Below, one piece after another: positions 25,098-31,920 of a stretch of 39,995 nucleotides of DNA. The notes under the pieces were generated by a model, which had not been told where the DNA came from, did no database searches, and was given only the letters and a program-made list of their open reading frames with translations. A program made the translations under genes and the position numbers. The stretch is from JAKPAM01 sp047605425 (GTDB lineage Bacteria > Pseudomonadota > Gammaproteobacteria > Burkholderiales > Burkholderiaceae_E), in contig JASGFT010000016.1 in NCBI GenBank assembly GCA_047605425.1, forward strand, positions 1 through 39,995, given 5' to 3'. How positions within the stretch are numbered: position 1 is the first letter of the stretch; each line of letters starts with the position of its first letter.

Positions 25098-25836
25098 CGG
25101 CGGGATCGGCGCCCGCGCGAGAACGACGTCGTTCCTCGTCGACGACGACATCCTGATCGATGCCGGCACCGGCGTCGAAGACATGACGATCGACGAGCTG
25201 GCCGCCGTCGACCACGTGTTCCTTACCCACTCGCACCTGGACCACATCGCCGCGCTGCCGCTGGTCATCGACTCGGTCGGGGCGATGCGCGCCCGGCCGT
25301 TGGTCGTGCACGCGCTGCCCGAAACGATCGCGGCGCTCAAGGCGCACATCTTCAACTGGGTGATCTGGCCCGACTTCACCGAGATCCCGCATTACGAGCG
25401 GCCGTGGATGGTGTTCGAACCGCTGGCGGTCGGCCAGGTCGTGCGGGTCGGCGAGCGCTACGTGCGCAGCCTGGCGGCCAACCACACGGTGCCGGCCGTC
25501 GGCTTCCACCTGTACCACGACAAGGCCAGTCTCGTGTTCTCGGGCGACACCGGGCCCAACGACGAGTTCTGGCGACAGGTCAACGCGATCCAGAACCTGC
25601 GCTACCTGATCATCGAAACCGCGTTCTCGAACCGCGAGCAGGACCTGGCGGTGACGGCCAAGCACCTGTTTCCGATCCAGCTCGCCGCCGAACTGGGCAA
25701 GCTGCAGCGCGACGCGCAGATCCTGATCACCCACCTGAAGCCGTCCGACCGCGTGCGGATCGCGCAGGAGATCGCCGCGTGGGCGGGGCGGTTCGCGCCG
25801 CGGTTGCTCGAGGGCGGCGACGTCATCGAGTTCTGA
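25072..25836 (+). CDS. Metallo-beta-lactamase-fold hydrolase, probable class II 3',5'-cyclic-nucleotide phosphodiesterase
   Basis: A 254-residue cytoplasmic metallohydrolase. HSHLDH (residues 53-58) is the dimetal site; its surroundings, HSHLDHIAALPLVIDS, resemble the class II cyclic-nucleotide phosphodiesterase signature (HxHLDH followed by a hydrophobic run and Ser) more than RNase Z or beta-lactamases. Other metal ligands are His in AANHTVPAVGF, Asp in FSGDTGPN and a late His in LITHLKPSD. The gene begins inside the cyclase gene (26-base overlap), strongly suggesting coupled translation and that it degrades the cyclase product. That function is inference: family similarity plus context. 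Alternatives are another phosphodiester or lactone hydrolase. Confidence 0.82.
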   Translation: MKLRVLGCSGGIGARARTTSFLVDDDILIDAGTGVEDMTIDELAAVDHVFLTHSHLDHIAALPLVIDSVGAMRARPLVVHALPETIAALKAHIFNWVIWPDFTEIPHYERPWMVFEPLAVGQVVRVGERYVRSLAANHTVPAVGFHLYHDKASLVFSGDTGPNDEFWRQVNAIQNLRYLIIETAFSNREQDLAVTAKHLFPIQLAAELGKLQRDAQILITHLKPSDRVRIAQEIAAWAGRFAPRLLEGGDVIEF

Positions 25837-25874
25837 CCGGGCGGTTCGAGCCGCTCCCTCCTTGGCGGCGCGCG

Positions 25875-26666
25875 TCAGCAGGCCGAATAGGCGCCGTCGA
25901 TCACGATCTCGGCCCCGTTGACATAGGATGCCGCGTCGCTGAGCAGGAAGGCGATGGTCGCCGCGATCTCGTCGGCCAGGCCGAAGCGGCGCATCGGGAT
26001 GCGCCGCTGCCACATCGCCACCACCTGTTCGCGGCCCATCGGCCGGCCTTGCTCGTCGAGCGGCGGCGTGTGCGAAGCGCCCAACTGGGTGGCGGTCGGA
26101 CCGGGGTGGACGGTGTTGACGCGGATGCCCTCGGCGGCCAGCTCGACCGCCGCGGCCTTGCTCAGCATCAGGATCGCCCCCTTGCTCGCCGAATAGGCCG
26201 CGTAGCGCGGCCCGGCGATCTGGCCGAAGATCGACGAGACGTTGACGATCGAGGCGGTGCCGCCGTTCGCGCGCAGGCCCCGGCGCATCAAGGGCAGGGC
26301 GCCGATCATCCCCATGTACGGGCCTTCGACGTTGATCCGGTATTGCAGCCGCAGGTCCTCGATCGACGACCGGTCGAAGGGGCCGGCCAGCATGATGCCG
26401 GCATTGTTGACCAGGCCGTGCAGGGCGTCCGAACGCTGGCCGACGAGATCGAACAGCCGATCCCAGTCCCGCTGCTCGGTGACGTCGTGGATCTGCGTCG
26501 TGATCGAGCCGTCGGCATCGGCGACCGCGCCGGCCAGGCCCTCGCCGTCGCGGTCGGTCGCGAAGACGGTCGCTCCCTCGGCCGCCAGCAGGCGCGCGGT
26601 GGCGCGGCCGATGCCCGAGCCGGCGCCGGTGACGATGATGGTTTTTCCGCTGAGTGTCGAAGGCAT
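25875..26666 (-). CDS. Short-chain dehydrogenase/reductase
   Basis: A 263-residue classical SDR oxidoreductase. TGAGSGIGRATA (about residues 13-24) is the NAD(P)-binding loop, NNAG lies near 88-91, and the catalytic Ser, Tyr and Lys are in NVSSIFG and YAAYSASKGA. TDRDGEG after the second strand, with Asp at the strand end, suggests NAD rather than NADP. The substrate is unknown. It converges on the phosphodiesterase gene and is followed upstream on the same strand by the NYN gene 25 bases away, so these two may form a small operon. Confidence 0.9.
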   Translation of the reverse strand: MPSTLSGKTIIVTGAGSGIGRATARLLAAEGATVFATDRDGEGLAGAVADADGSITTQIHDVTEQRDWDRLFDLVGQRSDALHGLVNNAGIMLAGPFDRSSIEDLRLQYRINVEGPYMGMIGALPLMRRGLRANGGTASIVNVSSIFGQIAGPRYAAYSASKGAILMLSKAAAVELAAEGIRVNTVHPGPTATQLGASHTPPLDEQGRPMGREQVVAMWQRRIPMRRFGLADEIAATIAFLLSDAASYVNGAEIVIDGAYSAC

Positions 26667-26691
26667 GGCAACGGATGTACCGCTTCTGGGC

Positions 26692-27225
26692 TCACTTGTC
26701 TATGGCCGGGCTCATGTCCTCCAGCCACAGCACGTTGTCCGCGTAGGACTGCAGGTCCGGAGACAGGTTGTTCATCGAGCCCGACACCCAGAACTCCTTG
26801 CGCAGCTCGGATTTCACGTAGGAAATGGCGTCCTCGAAGTCTCCGTCCCCGGCCGACAGGATCAAGCGATCGTAGACGTTCTGGGCTGCCAGCTTGATGA
26901 TCAGCGTGGCGATGCCGACATCGACGCCTTTCTGGACCTGCCGATCGAACTGATGACCGCAGCTCGGGCAGTTCAGATGAATGTTCTTCAGCTTGTAGGT
27001 CTGGACGCGGAACTTCGGCCCCTTCGGCGGCGCGGTCTTGATCCACGTATTGAAGGCGTTCTGCGCTTCGGAGGAAAGATCCTGGGCCGAGTTCAGGTAG
27101 TAGCTTTCGTGTATCGGTCCACCGTTCAATCGGGTGATCTCTTTCTTCAGCTTCAGGTAGTCGAAGGGGCGTGCCTTGCCGTAATTGAACAGATATGCCG
27201 CATCGATGATCCAGACTGTCTTCAA
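26692..27225 (-). CDS. NYN domain (PIN-like) putative ribonuclease with Cys pair
   Basis: A 177-residue protein of the NYN/LabA group, PIN-like nucleases that cut RNA with acidic residues. WIIDAAYLFNYG carries the first Asp, QKGVDVGIATLIIKLA the second acidic cluster, and LILSAGDGDFEDAI the last Asp pair. A CPSCGHQF insert (about residues 86-93) looks like half a zinc knuckle. The start is TTG, chosen because AGGAG lies 6 bases upstream and the frame begins exactly at KTVWIIDAAYL. The gene is visibly less GC-rich than its neighbours, especially its first half, hinting at acquisition. The target RNA is unknown. Confidence 0.8.
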   Translation of the reverse strand: MKTVWIIDAAYLFNYGKARPFDYLKLKKEITRLNGGPIHESYYLNSAQDLSSEAQNAFNTWIKTAPPKGPKFRVQTYKLKNIHLNCPSCGHQFDRQVQKGVDVGIATLIIKLAAQNVYDRLILSAGDGDFEDAISYVKSELRKEFWVSGSMNNLSPDLQSYADNVLWLEDMSPAIDK

Positions 27226-27267
27226 AGAATTCTCCTATGGCCGACGCTTGCGCCCGATGCCCTCGGT

Positions 27268-27293
27268 TCGAGCCGGACGGGGATCCGGCTCGA
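27268..27293. repeat. Inverted repeat in the NYN-pilin gap
   Basis: TCGAGCCGG and CCGGCTCGA form a perfect 9-bp stem around an 8-base loop. It lies about 43 bases upstream of the NYN start, so it could be an operator or a leader hairpin. No T-run adjoins it. Confidence 0.45.
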
Positions 27294-27857
27294 CGGCTGC
27301 GCGCCGCGGAGGGCCGGCTGGTGGGGGGGACGGGAGACCCTCCCAACCGAATTCGGAGCGACGTGGGCATGGCCAGTCCCGAGCATGCGGATTTCCACGC
27401 TGCGGCCTGTCTGCTGCTGAGTTTTTGATGGTCTATATGAGGGTGATAGGCTTGTGTCTGCCGCCCGATCATTCATTGGCATGTGGCGGGCGACGATGAT
27501 TCCATCCGCTATCGATCTACCGCGCAAGCCGTTTTTCCTGACGCGACGAACATACGGCGGATTTCGGCCGACCGGTCGCCGGGTTGTGTTTCTACTGTCT
27601 GCTTTCTCGACAAGCCGTGGTCCGGCTCGGAGACCCTCGAGCCGACGCCGGCATTCAATGGGGTCGGGAAATCGGATCGGGATGTTCGCGGCAGCGGGAC
27701 GTGCGCGTCGGTCCTGTTCGATGCGCCCCCGCGTCGCCCGCCGTGGCGCTCCCAGCCGATGCCGTCGTCGGCCGACGTGCCGGGATGCGCGGCGCGACGG
27801 AGTCGCCGCGGGCGGCGCACGCAATCGTCGTATCGAGGACGCATCGGCCTTCATCGA

Positions 27858-27874
27858 GTGACGCGGCGCGTCAC
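27858..27874. repeat. 17-base palindromic element upstream of pilA
   Basis: GTGACGC-GGC-GCGTCAC is a perfect 7-bp dyad with a 3-base centre, 267 bases before the pilin ATG and about 190 bases before the sigma-54-like motif. That distance suits an enhancer-type activator site. The spacing of GTGA and TCAC (9 bases) does not fit a CRP site, which needs 6. Confidence 0.45.
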
Positions 27875-28045
27875 AAACTGCGAGGGTGGGGCGGTGGAAC
27901 GGTCGAAATGCGGCCGGAAATCCGTCACTTTCGGGACGGCGCTTGCGGCAGCGCAAGCAAGGTGTTTCGAGTCCGTCGAGAATGTCCGCCACTCGTGCCG
28001 GCTCGCTGACCGCCGATCGGCGCGCCGGCGGTTCGGCCCGGCTCG

Positions 28046-28061
28046 TGGCATGGCGCTCGCT
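28046..28061 (+). promoter_or_regulatory. Candidate sigma-54 promoter for pilA
   Basis: TGGCATGGCGCTCGCT matches the TGGCACG-N4-TTGCT consensus at all but two positions and keeps the invariant GG and GC exactly 10 bases apart. It lies 80 bases upstream of the first pilin ATG. Type IV pilin genes are driven by sigma-54 with PilS/PilR in several Proteobacteria, so the position is plausible. Confidence 0.5.
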
Positions 28062-28140
28062 ATGAATGCCGTCGTCGAGATCGAATTTGGTGATTCGACT
28101 GAAGTCTGGCTCAATTTCTCAAAACGGCATGGAGAAGTAA

Positions 28141-28614
28141 ATGACGAAGAAGGTCCAAAAGGGTTTCACGCTGATCGAACTGATGATCGTCGTGGCGATC
28201 ATCGGCATCCTGGCCGCGATCGCGATCCCGCAGTATCAGACGTATGTCGCGAAGTCGCAGGTGACGCGTGCGATCGGCGAGGCGTCGACCGGTAAGAGCA
28301 TGGTCGAGGACTGCTTGAACAATGGCCAACTGACCGTCGGCGGTGAAGTTGGTAACTGCAATCCGCAGTTCACTGGCTCGAACATCCTGACTGGGGCCGC
28401 GCAAAATGGGGTGATGCTGGCGACGGGCACGGGCGTACCGCAACTGCAACAGACGCTGGCACCGGTTACTACCATCGTCGCAACGTTCGGCAATAACGCC
28501 GCAGCCGCACTGGCCACCTACACGGTGACGTTGAGTCGCGATGCCAACGGCTCCTGGACGTGTGCGACCACTGCGCCGTCGCGTTACGCTCCGGCTTCGT
28601 GCCCTGGCGCCTAA
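28141..28614 (+). CDS. pilA: Type IV major pilin (PilA-like), first copy
   Basis: A 157-residue prepilin. An 8-residue leader ends in Lys-Gly before FTLIELMIVVAIIGILAAIA, the class IVa pilin N-terminus with Phe1 and Glu5 needed for PilD processing and assembly. The globular part has two Cys pairs: one after VEDC and in GNCN, the other in WTCAT and ASCPG near the C-terminus, the latter closing the usual disulfide loop. Pili built from it would serve twitching, adhesion and DNA uptake. Ribosome-binding site GGAGAAG lies 5 bases upstream. A terminator follows at once, then a paralogous pilin gene. The Pil-Chp control genes are 3.7 kb downstream. Confidence 0.95.
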   Translation: MTKKVQKGFTLIELMIVVAIIGILAAIAIPQYQTYVAKSQVTRAIGEASTGKSMVEDCLNNGQLTVGGEVGNCNPQFTGSNILTGAAQNGVMLATGTGVPQLQQTLAPVTTIVATFGNNAAAALATYTVTLSRDANGSWTCATTAPSRYAPASCPGA

Positions 28615-28657
28615 TCGCCGCACACTGGATGGGCTGGCCACCACGCCAGTCCTAGCG

Positions 28658-28689
28658 AAAAAAAAAAGGCGCGTCAGCGCCTTTTTTTT
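28658..28689. terminator. Bidirectional terminator between the two pilin genes
   Basis: A10-GGCGC-GTCA-GCGCC-T8: a 5-bp GC stem extended by an 8-bp A/T stem with a 4-base loop. The T-run makes a classic terminator for the first pilin, and the A-run would act likewise on the other strand. Only 39 bases separate the T-run from the second pilin ATG. Confidence 0.93.
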
Positions 28690-28728
28690 CGCCATCAGGA
28701 ACCCGCTCTTCATCGGTCGGCTGTCATC

Positions 28729-29220
28729 ATGAACGTCAGAACTTCCCGAGGATTCACGCTGATCGAACTGATGATCGTCTTGGCGATCATCGGCATCCTG
28801 GCCGCGATCGCTACGCCGCAGTACCAGACGTACGTGCTTCGGACCCAGGTGGAACGAGCCGTCCGCGAGGTTGGGATCGGTCGGGTCGCGATCGAGAACT
28901 GCCTGAACGATGGTCGACTGGCGGTTGGCTCCTCAACGGCATCGTCGACCAACTGCGATCCGGACTATACGGGCTCCAGCATGCTTGTCGGTGACGGGCA
29001 GGGCAGCATCGTCATGCCCGCCGAGCACGGTGCGCCTCAGGTGGCGCCGCTCTCGCTTTCCGGCAGCACGACGATCACCTTGACCGGTACGTTCGGCAAC
29101 AAGGCGTCGGTGATCTTGGCGGGCTTGACAGTAGTGTGGACCCGAACACCTGATGGTTCGTGGGTCTGCACGGCGACGGTGCCGCATCACTATACAGGGG
29201 CGTCCTGTCCGGGCGTCTGA
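28729..29220 (+). CDS. Type IV pilin (PilA-like), second copy
   Basis: A 163-residue prepilin paralogous to the gene before it. The 8-residue leader ends Ser-Arg-Gly, followed by FTLIELMIVLAIIGILAAIA with Phe1 and Glu5. Cysteines in IENC and TNCD, and in WVCT and ASCPG, repeat the first copy's pattern, and both end in CPG plus one residue, so they arose by tandem duplication. The middle region has diverged strongly. Unlike the first copy there is no visible ribosome-binding site (TCGGCTGTCATC precedes the ATG), and a strong terminator stands just upstream, suggesting low or read-through expression. It could be a minor pilin or an alternative major pilin. Confidence 0.92.
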   Translation: MNVRTSRGFTLIELMIVLAIIGILAAIATPQYQTYVLRTQVERAVREVGIGRVAIENCLNDGRLAVGSSTASSTNCDPDYTGSSMLVGDGQGSIVMPAEHGAPQVAPLSLSGSTTITLTGTFGNKASVILAGLTVVWTRTPDGSWVCTATVPHHYTGASCPGV

Positions 29221-29230
29221 CGGTGGATCA

Positions 29231-29270
29231 TGGTGAGTCGCTCCCGCCTTCAGGCGAGAGCGACTCACCA
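29231..29270. terminator. Long hairpin after the second pilin gene
   Basis: TGGTGAGTCGCTC and GAGCGACTCACCA form a 13-bp perfect stem; inside it, after one mismatch, CGCC-TTCA-GGCG adds 4 bp and a tetraloop. It starts 10 bases after the pilin stop. No T-run follows, so it is either a Rho-assisted or 'I-shaped' terminator or an mRNA-stabilising element. Confidence 0.6.
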
Positions 29271-29365
29271 GTGACGGGTTCGTCCTTCGGATCGGCGTAC
29301 CGACTTAGCAGGGTTTCTGACTTAGCTCTACTGGCGGATTGCCGTCAGGTGCCAGGGCTGGTGCA

Positions 29366-30454
29366 ATGGGCACCGTCATGGGAAATCGTGAACAGGGTTC
29401 CGCGCCAGCCGTACCGAGCGACGTATCGAACGGGTCGGATGCGTCGAGTGTTTCCTCGCCGGACGCGTCGAGCAACCCTTCACTCCCCGACGCTTTCGAC
29501 AGTCCGTGGAAAGACGCGATCGAACAGGCCTTCCCGGAGTTCCTCGCGTTCTACTTCCCCGCCGCCCATACAGGGGTCGATTGGGCGCGGGGCCATACGT
29601 TCCTGCACACCGAGCTACGCGGCATCCTGCGCGAGGCCGATGCCGGCGTGCGGCACGCCGACCAACTCGTGCGGGTGCATCGCAAGCGGGGCGGCCCGGG
29701 CTGGGTCTATGTCCACGTCGAGGTGCAGGCCACGCGCAAGGCCGACTTCGAGCGGCGGATGTTCACCTACAGCTATCGGCTGTTCGAGCGCTTCGGCCGG
29801 CCGGTGGCCAGCCTGGCGGTGCTGGCCGACCCGCACCGGCGTTGGCGTCCGGACGGCTATGGCTTCGAGTTGTTCGGCAGCCGGCACTATCTGAGTTTTC
29901 CGACGGTCAAGCTGCTGGATTACGAGGCCGACATCGATGCGCTGTTGGCCAACCCGAACCCCTTTGCGCTGGTGACGGCCGCCCACCTGCTGACGCGACG
30001 GACGCGTGGCCGTCCGCGGCAGCGGCTGGCGGCCAAGTGGAAGCTGGTGCGGTTGCTGTACGAGCGGGACTGGAGTCGGGAGCGGGTGATCGGCCTGTTC
30101 CGGGTATTGGACTGGATGATGGCCTTGTCCGATGCCCTGGAAGATCGCCTGTGGCAGGATATCGAGGAGTTCGAGGGGAAGCGGGACATGCCTTACATCA
30201 CCAGTGTCGAGCGGATCGGGCTGCGCAAGGGCTTCGAGCAGGGCCGCCAGCAAGGTCGTCAAGAAGGCCGGGAAGAGGGCCGCGAAGAAGGCCGCGAGCA
30301 GCTTTTGCTGGATCTACTCACCCACCGTTTCGGCCCCTTGTCCGCGGCGACCGTGGCTCGGGTCCAATCCGCCACGGCGGAGGACATCGATCGCTGGGCG
30401 CGCCGGGTGCTCGACGCCGGCACCTTGGGCGAGGTTTTTTCTGGCGACGCATGA
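29366..30454 (+). CDS. Rpn/DUF4351-type PD-(D/E)XK nuclease, transposase-related
   Basis: A protein of about 362 residues. SPWKDAIEQAFPEFLAFYFP, then HADQLVRVHRKRG and WVYVHVEVQ, match the Rpn (recombination-promoting nuclease) and DUF4351 families, with Asp in ADQL and Glu in VEVQ as likely PD-(D/E)XK metal ligands. After FRVLDWMMAL comes a charged helical repeat (GRQQGRQEGREEGREEGREQ, about residues 289-308) and a C-terminal DUF4351 region (LLDLLTHRFGPLS). Relatives act in recombination and have variable repeat regions. A Ser/Asp-rich disordered stretch fills residues 10-50. The start is uncertain: TTG 29339, ATG 29366 and ATG 29378 are all in frame. No flanking insertion-sequence ends were found. 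Confidence 0.85.
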   Translation: MGTVMGNREQGSAPAVPSDVSNGSDASSVSSPDASSNPSLPDAFDSPWKDAIEQAFPEFLAFYFPAAHTGVDWARGHTFLHTELRGILREADAGVRHADQLVRVHRKRGGPGWVYVHVEVQATRKADFERRMFTYSYRLFERFGRPVASLAVLADPHRRWRPDGYGFELFGSRHYLSFPTVKLLDYEADIDALLANPNPFALVTAAHLLTRRTRGRPRQRLAAKWKLVRLLYERDWSRERVIGLFRVLDWMMALSDALEDRLWQDIEEFEGKRDMPYITSVERIGLRKGFEQGRQQGRQEGREEGREEGREQLLLDLLTHRFGPLSAATVARVQSATAEDIDRWARRVLDAGTLGEVFSGDA

Positions 30455-30766
30455 GGGGCCGGTCGCACGCGCCAGTGCTCGCGTGAATCGCGGAGGACGG
30501 GCACGTGACGACACGCTGGAGATACGGCTTGCCGTCGCCGGCGGTCAGGAGGTGCCGCGGACACACTCGACAAGGCCAGGTGCTGCGCCCCGGGGGCCTT
30601 GTTGGCGTCCTTGTCGATGGACTGCGAGACCGACATCGATGCATTGCTGGCACGTCGGCCGCCGCCAGCTTCTGTTCGAAGCTGCGTTCGTTCGCTTCCA
30701 GTACGCCGCGAGCCGCCAGCGGAGACAGGTACGAATGAGGGCCCGGCCGCGGACGCACTGCTGGCG
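30455..30766. other. Gap with possible gene remnants
   Basis: About 312 bases between the Rpn-type gene and the end of thiE. No intact gene is supported. On the minus strand, three different frames in turn show coding-like stretches (ARGVLEANERSFEQKLAAAD near 30660-30710; SVSQSIDKDANKAPGAQHLA near 30575-30635; TAGDGKPYLQRV near 30510-30550), as a frameshifted old gene would. On the plus strand 30626-30658 encodes DCETDIDALLA, similar to DYEADIDALLA of the neighbouring Rpn protein. Both signals are weak. Confidence 0.35.
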
Positions 30767-31378
30767 CTATCCAGCGCACGCCCGCACCAGCCTCGCCGCC
30801 GCCGCCGCCACGTCCGGCGCGTCGAACACCGCGCTGATCACCGCCACCGCATCCGCACCGGCGTCGATCACCTGCCGCGCGTTGGTCGCCGTGATCCCGC
30901 CGATCGCCACCGTATCGAGCCCCAGCGCCCGCGCCCGGCCGAACAGTGCCAGCGGCGCCCGTACCGCGTCGGGCTTGGTCGGCGACGCGAAGACCGAGCC
31001 GAACGCGATCTGGTCGGCCACTTCGCGGTAGCGGTTCGCGCGGTCGAAGTCGTCGTAGCACGACACCCCCAGCAGCTTGCCGGCGCCGATGCGTTCGCGC
31101 GCGGCGAACGGGTCGCCGTCGTCGCGTCCCAGGTGCACGCCGTCGGCGTCGATCGCCAGCATCAGTTCGATCGAGTCGTTGATGATCAGCGGCCGTCCGG
31201 CGGCCCGGCACAGCGCTTGCAACGCCCGGGCCTGGGCTTCGGCCTGTTCGCGTGGCAATCCCTTCTGCCGGTACTGGATCGCGGCGGCGCCGCCGCGCAG
31301 CGCGTCGGCGACGGTGCGGGCGAGCCATTCGGTGTCGGAGGTTTCGGGGGTGATCGCGTACAGGCCGCGTAGTTTCAT
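30767..31378 (-). CDS. thiE: Thiamine-phosphate synthase
   Basis: ThiE joins the pyrimidine and thiazole phosphates to give thiamine monophosphate, the substrate of ThiL encoded at 13.7 kb. The 203-residue TIM-barrel protein begins MKLRGLYAITPE and has AAAIQYRQKG, LIINDSIELMLAIDADGVHLGRDD, LGVSCYD, FGSVFASPTKPDA and VAIGGITATNARQVIDAGADAVAVI, the full set of phosphate and substrate-binding motifs. The ATG before KLRGLYAI is used; the frame continues upstream without stop but that extension is repetitive and unlike any ThiE. No thiamine riboswitch is apparent. Its divergent neighbour is rubredoxin. Confidence 0.94.
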   Translation of the reverse strand: MKLRGLYAITPETSDTEWLARTVADALRGGAAAIQYRQKGLPREQAEAQARALQALCRAAGRPLIINDSIELMLAIDADGVHLGRDDGDPFAARERIGAGKLLGVSCYDDFDRANRYREVADQIAFGSVFASPTKPDAVRAPLALFGRARALGLDTVAIGGITATNARQVIDAGADAVAVISAVFDAPDVAAAAARLVRACAG

Positions 31379-31469
31379 GTCAGGGCTCCACGAAGGTCGC
31401 CGCCGTCCGTTGCTCGTCAAGAATCCGGCGGTCGCCGATATGGTAGTGTCGTCCCCCGCCGATGTCGCC

Positions 31470-31517
31470 GGGTTCGCGAGGTCGATGCAAAGCGGGTTCG
31501 CGAGCTCGATGCAAAGC
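31470..31517. repeat. Two tandem 24-base repeats
   Basis: Two head-to-tail 24-base units (31470-31493 and 31494-31517) beginning GGGTTCGCGAG and ending TCGATGCAAAGC differ at one base (GAGGTC versus GAGCTC). They lie in the divergent space between thiE and the rubredoxin gene, a likely promoter region. Confidence 0.85.
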
Positions 31518-31657
31518 CTGCCGCCGGGGCCTGTCCGGCGCCGACGCGCGCGCCGCTGTGGCAATGTTGCCAGACCACTCGTCCGAGCCAGCCGGTCGCT
31601 CCTCGGGACGAATCGCCGTCCGGCCCGAGTTTTTCCTACCCTTGTGCCAGAGAAACC

Positions 31658-31834
31658 ATGACTGAACCTTTTCGTACCTGGATGTGCCTGATCTGCGGCT
31701 GGATGTACGACGAGGCCGCCGGTTTGCCCGAAGAGGGCATCCCGCCCGGCACGCGCTGGGCCGACGTGCCGATGAACTGGACCTGTCCGGAGTGCGGCGC
31801 GCGCAAGGAAGACTTCGAAATGGTCGAGGTCTGA
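31658..31834 (+). CDS. rubA: Rubredoxin
   Basis: A 58-residue one-iron electron carrier. The four iron-binding cysteines are in MCLICGWMYDEA and WTCPECGARK, the CxxC pairs defining the family, with the conserved GLPEEGIPPGTRWADVP between them. Start ATG is preceded by GCCAGAGAAACC. Rubredoxin genes commonly stand directly upstream of pilG in betaproteobacteria, as here (86 bases before it); whether the redox protein has any role in pilus control is unknown. It more likely supports an oxygenase or stress reductase. Confidence 0.96.
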   Translation: MTEPFRTWMCLICGWMYDEAAGLPEEGIPPGTRWADVPMNWTCPECGARKEDFEMVEV

Positions 31835-31920
31835 TCCGGATCGCTCGGCCTGGTTCAGTGTCTGTTTCGATCGAAATCGCCGTCCGGCCCGCGGGTCGGA
31901 CGGTCAACATCGGAGAAGTG

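Larger units (their letters stand above)
27226..28140. other. Long intergenic region with no convincing gene
   Basis: About 915 bases between the NYN gene (leftward) and the first pilin gene (rightward), an unusually large gap for this window. Open frames exist on both strands but none has a ribosome-binding site, a recognisable domain or the strong third-position GC of real genes here. It contains two dyads (27268-27293 and 27858-27874), a possible sigma-54 promoter near its right end, and an AT-rich patch around 27420-27480 that may hold a promoter. A decayed gene, a small RNA or a long pilin leader are possible contents. Confidence 0.6.

Noticed and set aside
27858..27874. CRP-cAMP site upstream of pilA
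   Set aside because: Spacing between GTGA and TCAC is 9 instead of 6 bases.
27483..28295. Open plus-strand frame running into the first pilin gene
   Set aside because: Overlaps pilA in another frame, has no ribosome-binding site, no domain and weak codon bias.
31470..31517. CRISPR-like repeats
   Set aside because: The two units are directly adjacent with no spacers, and no cas genes are present.
31379..31564. N-terminal extension of ThiE through the tandem repeats
   Set aside because: ThiE proteins begin at the internal MKLRGLYAIT-like sequence; the extension is repetitive and without family resemblance.
31380..31657. Thiamine riboswitch in the thiE leader
   Set aside because: No matching conserved THI-box sequence could be recognised on the minus strand.
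31880..31903. 7-bp dyad CCGTCCG/CGGACGG between rubredoxin and pilG as a terminator
   Set aside because: No T-run follows and it lies just before the pilG ribosome-binding site; too weak to call.
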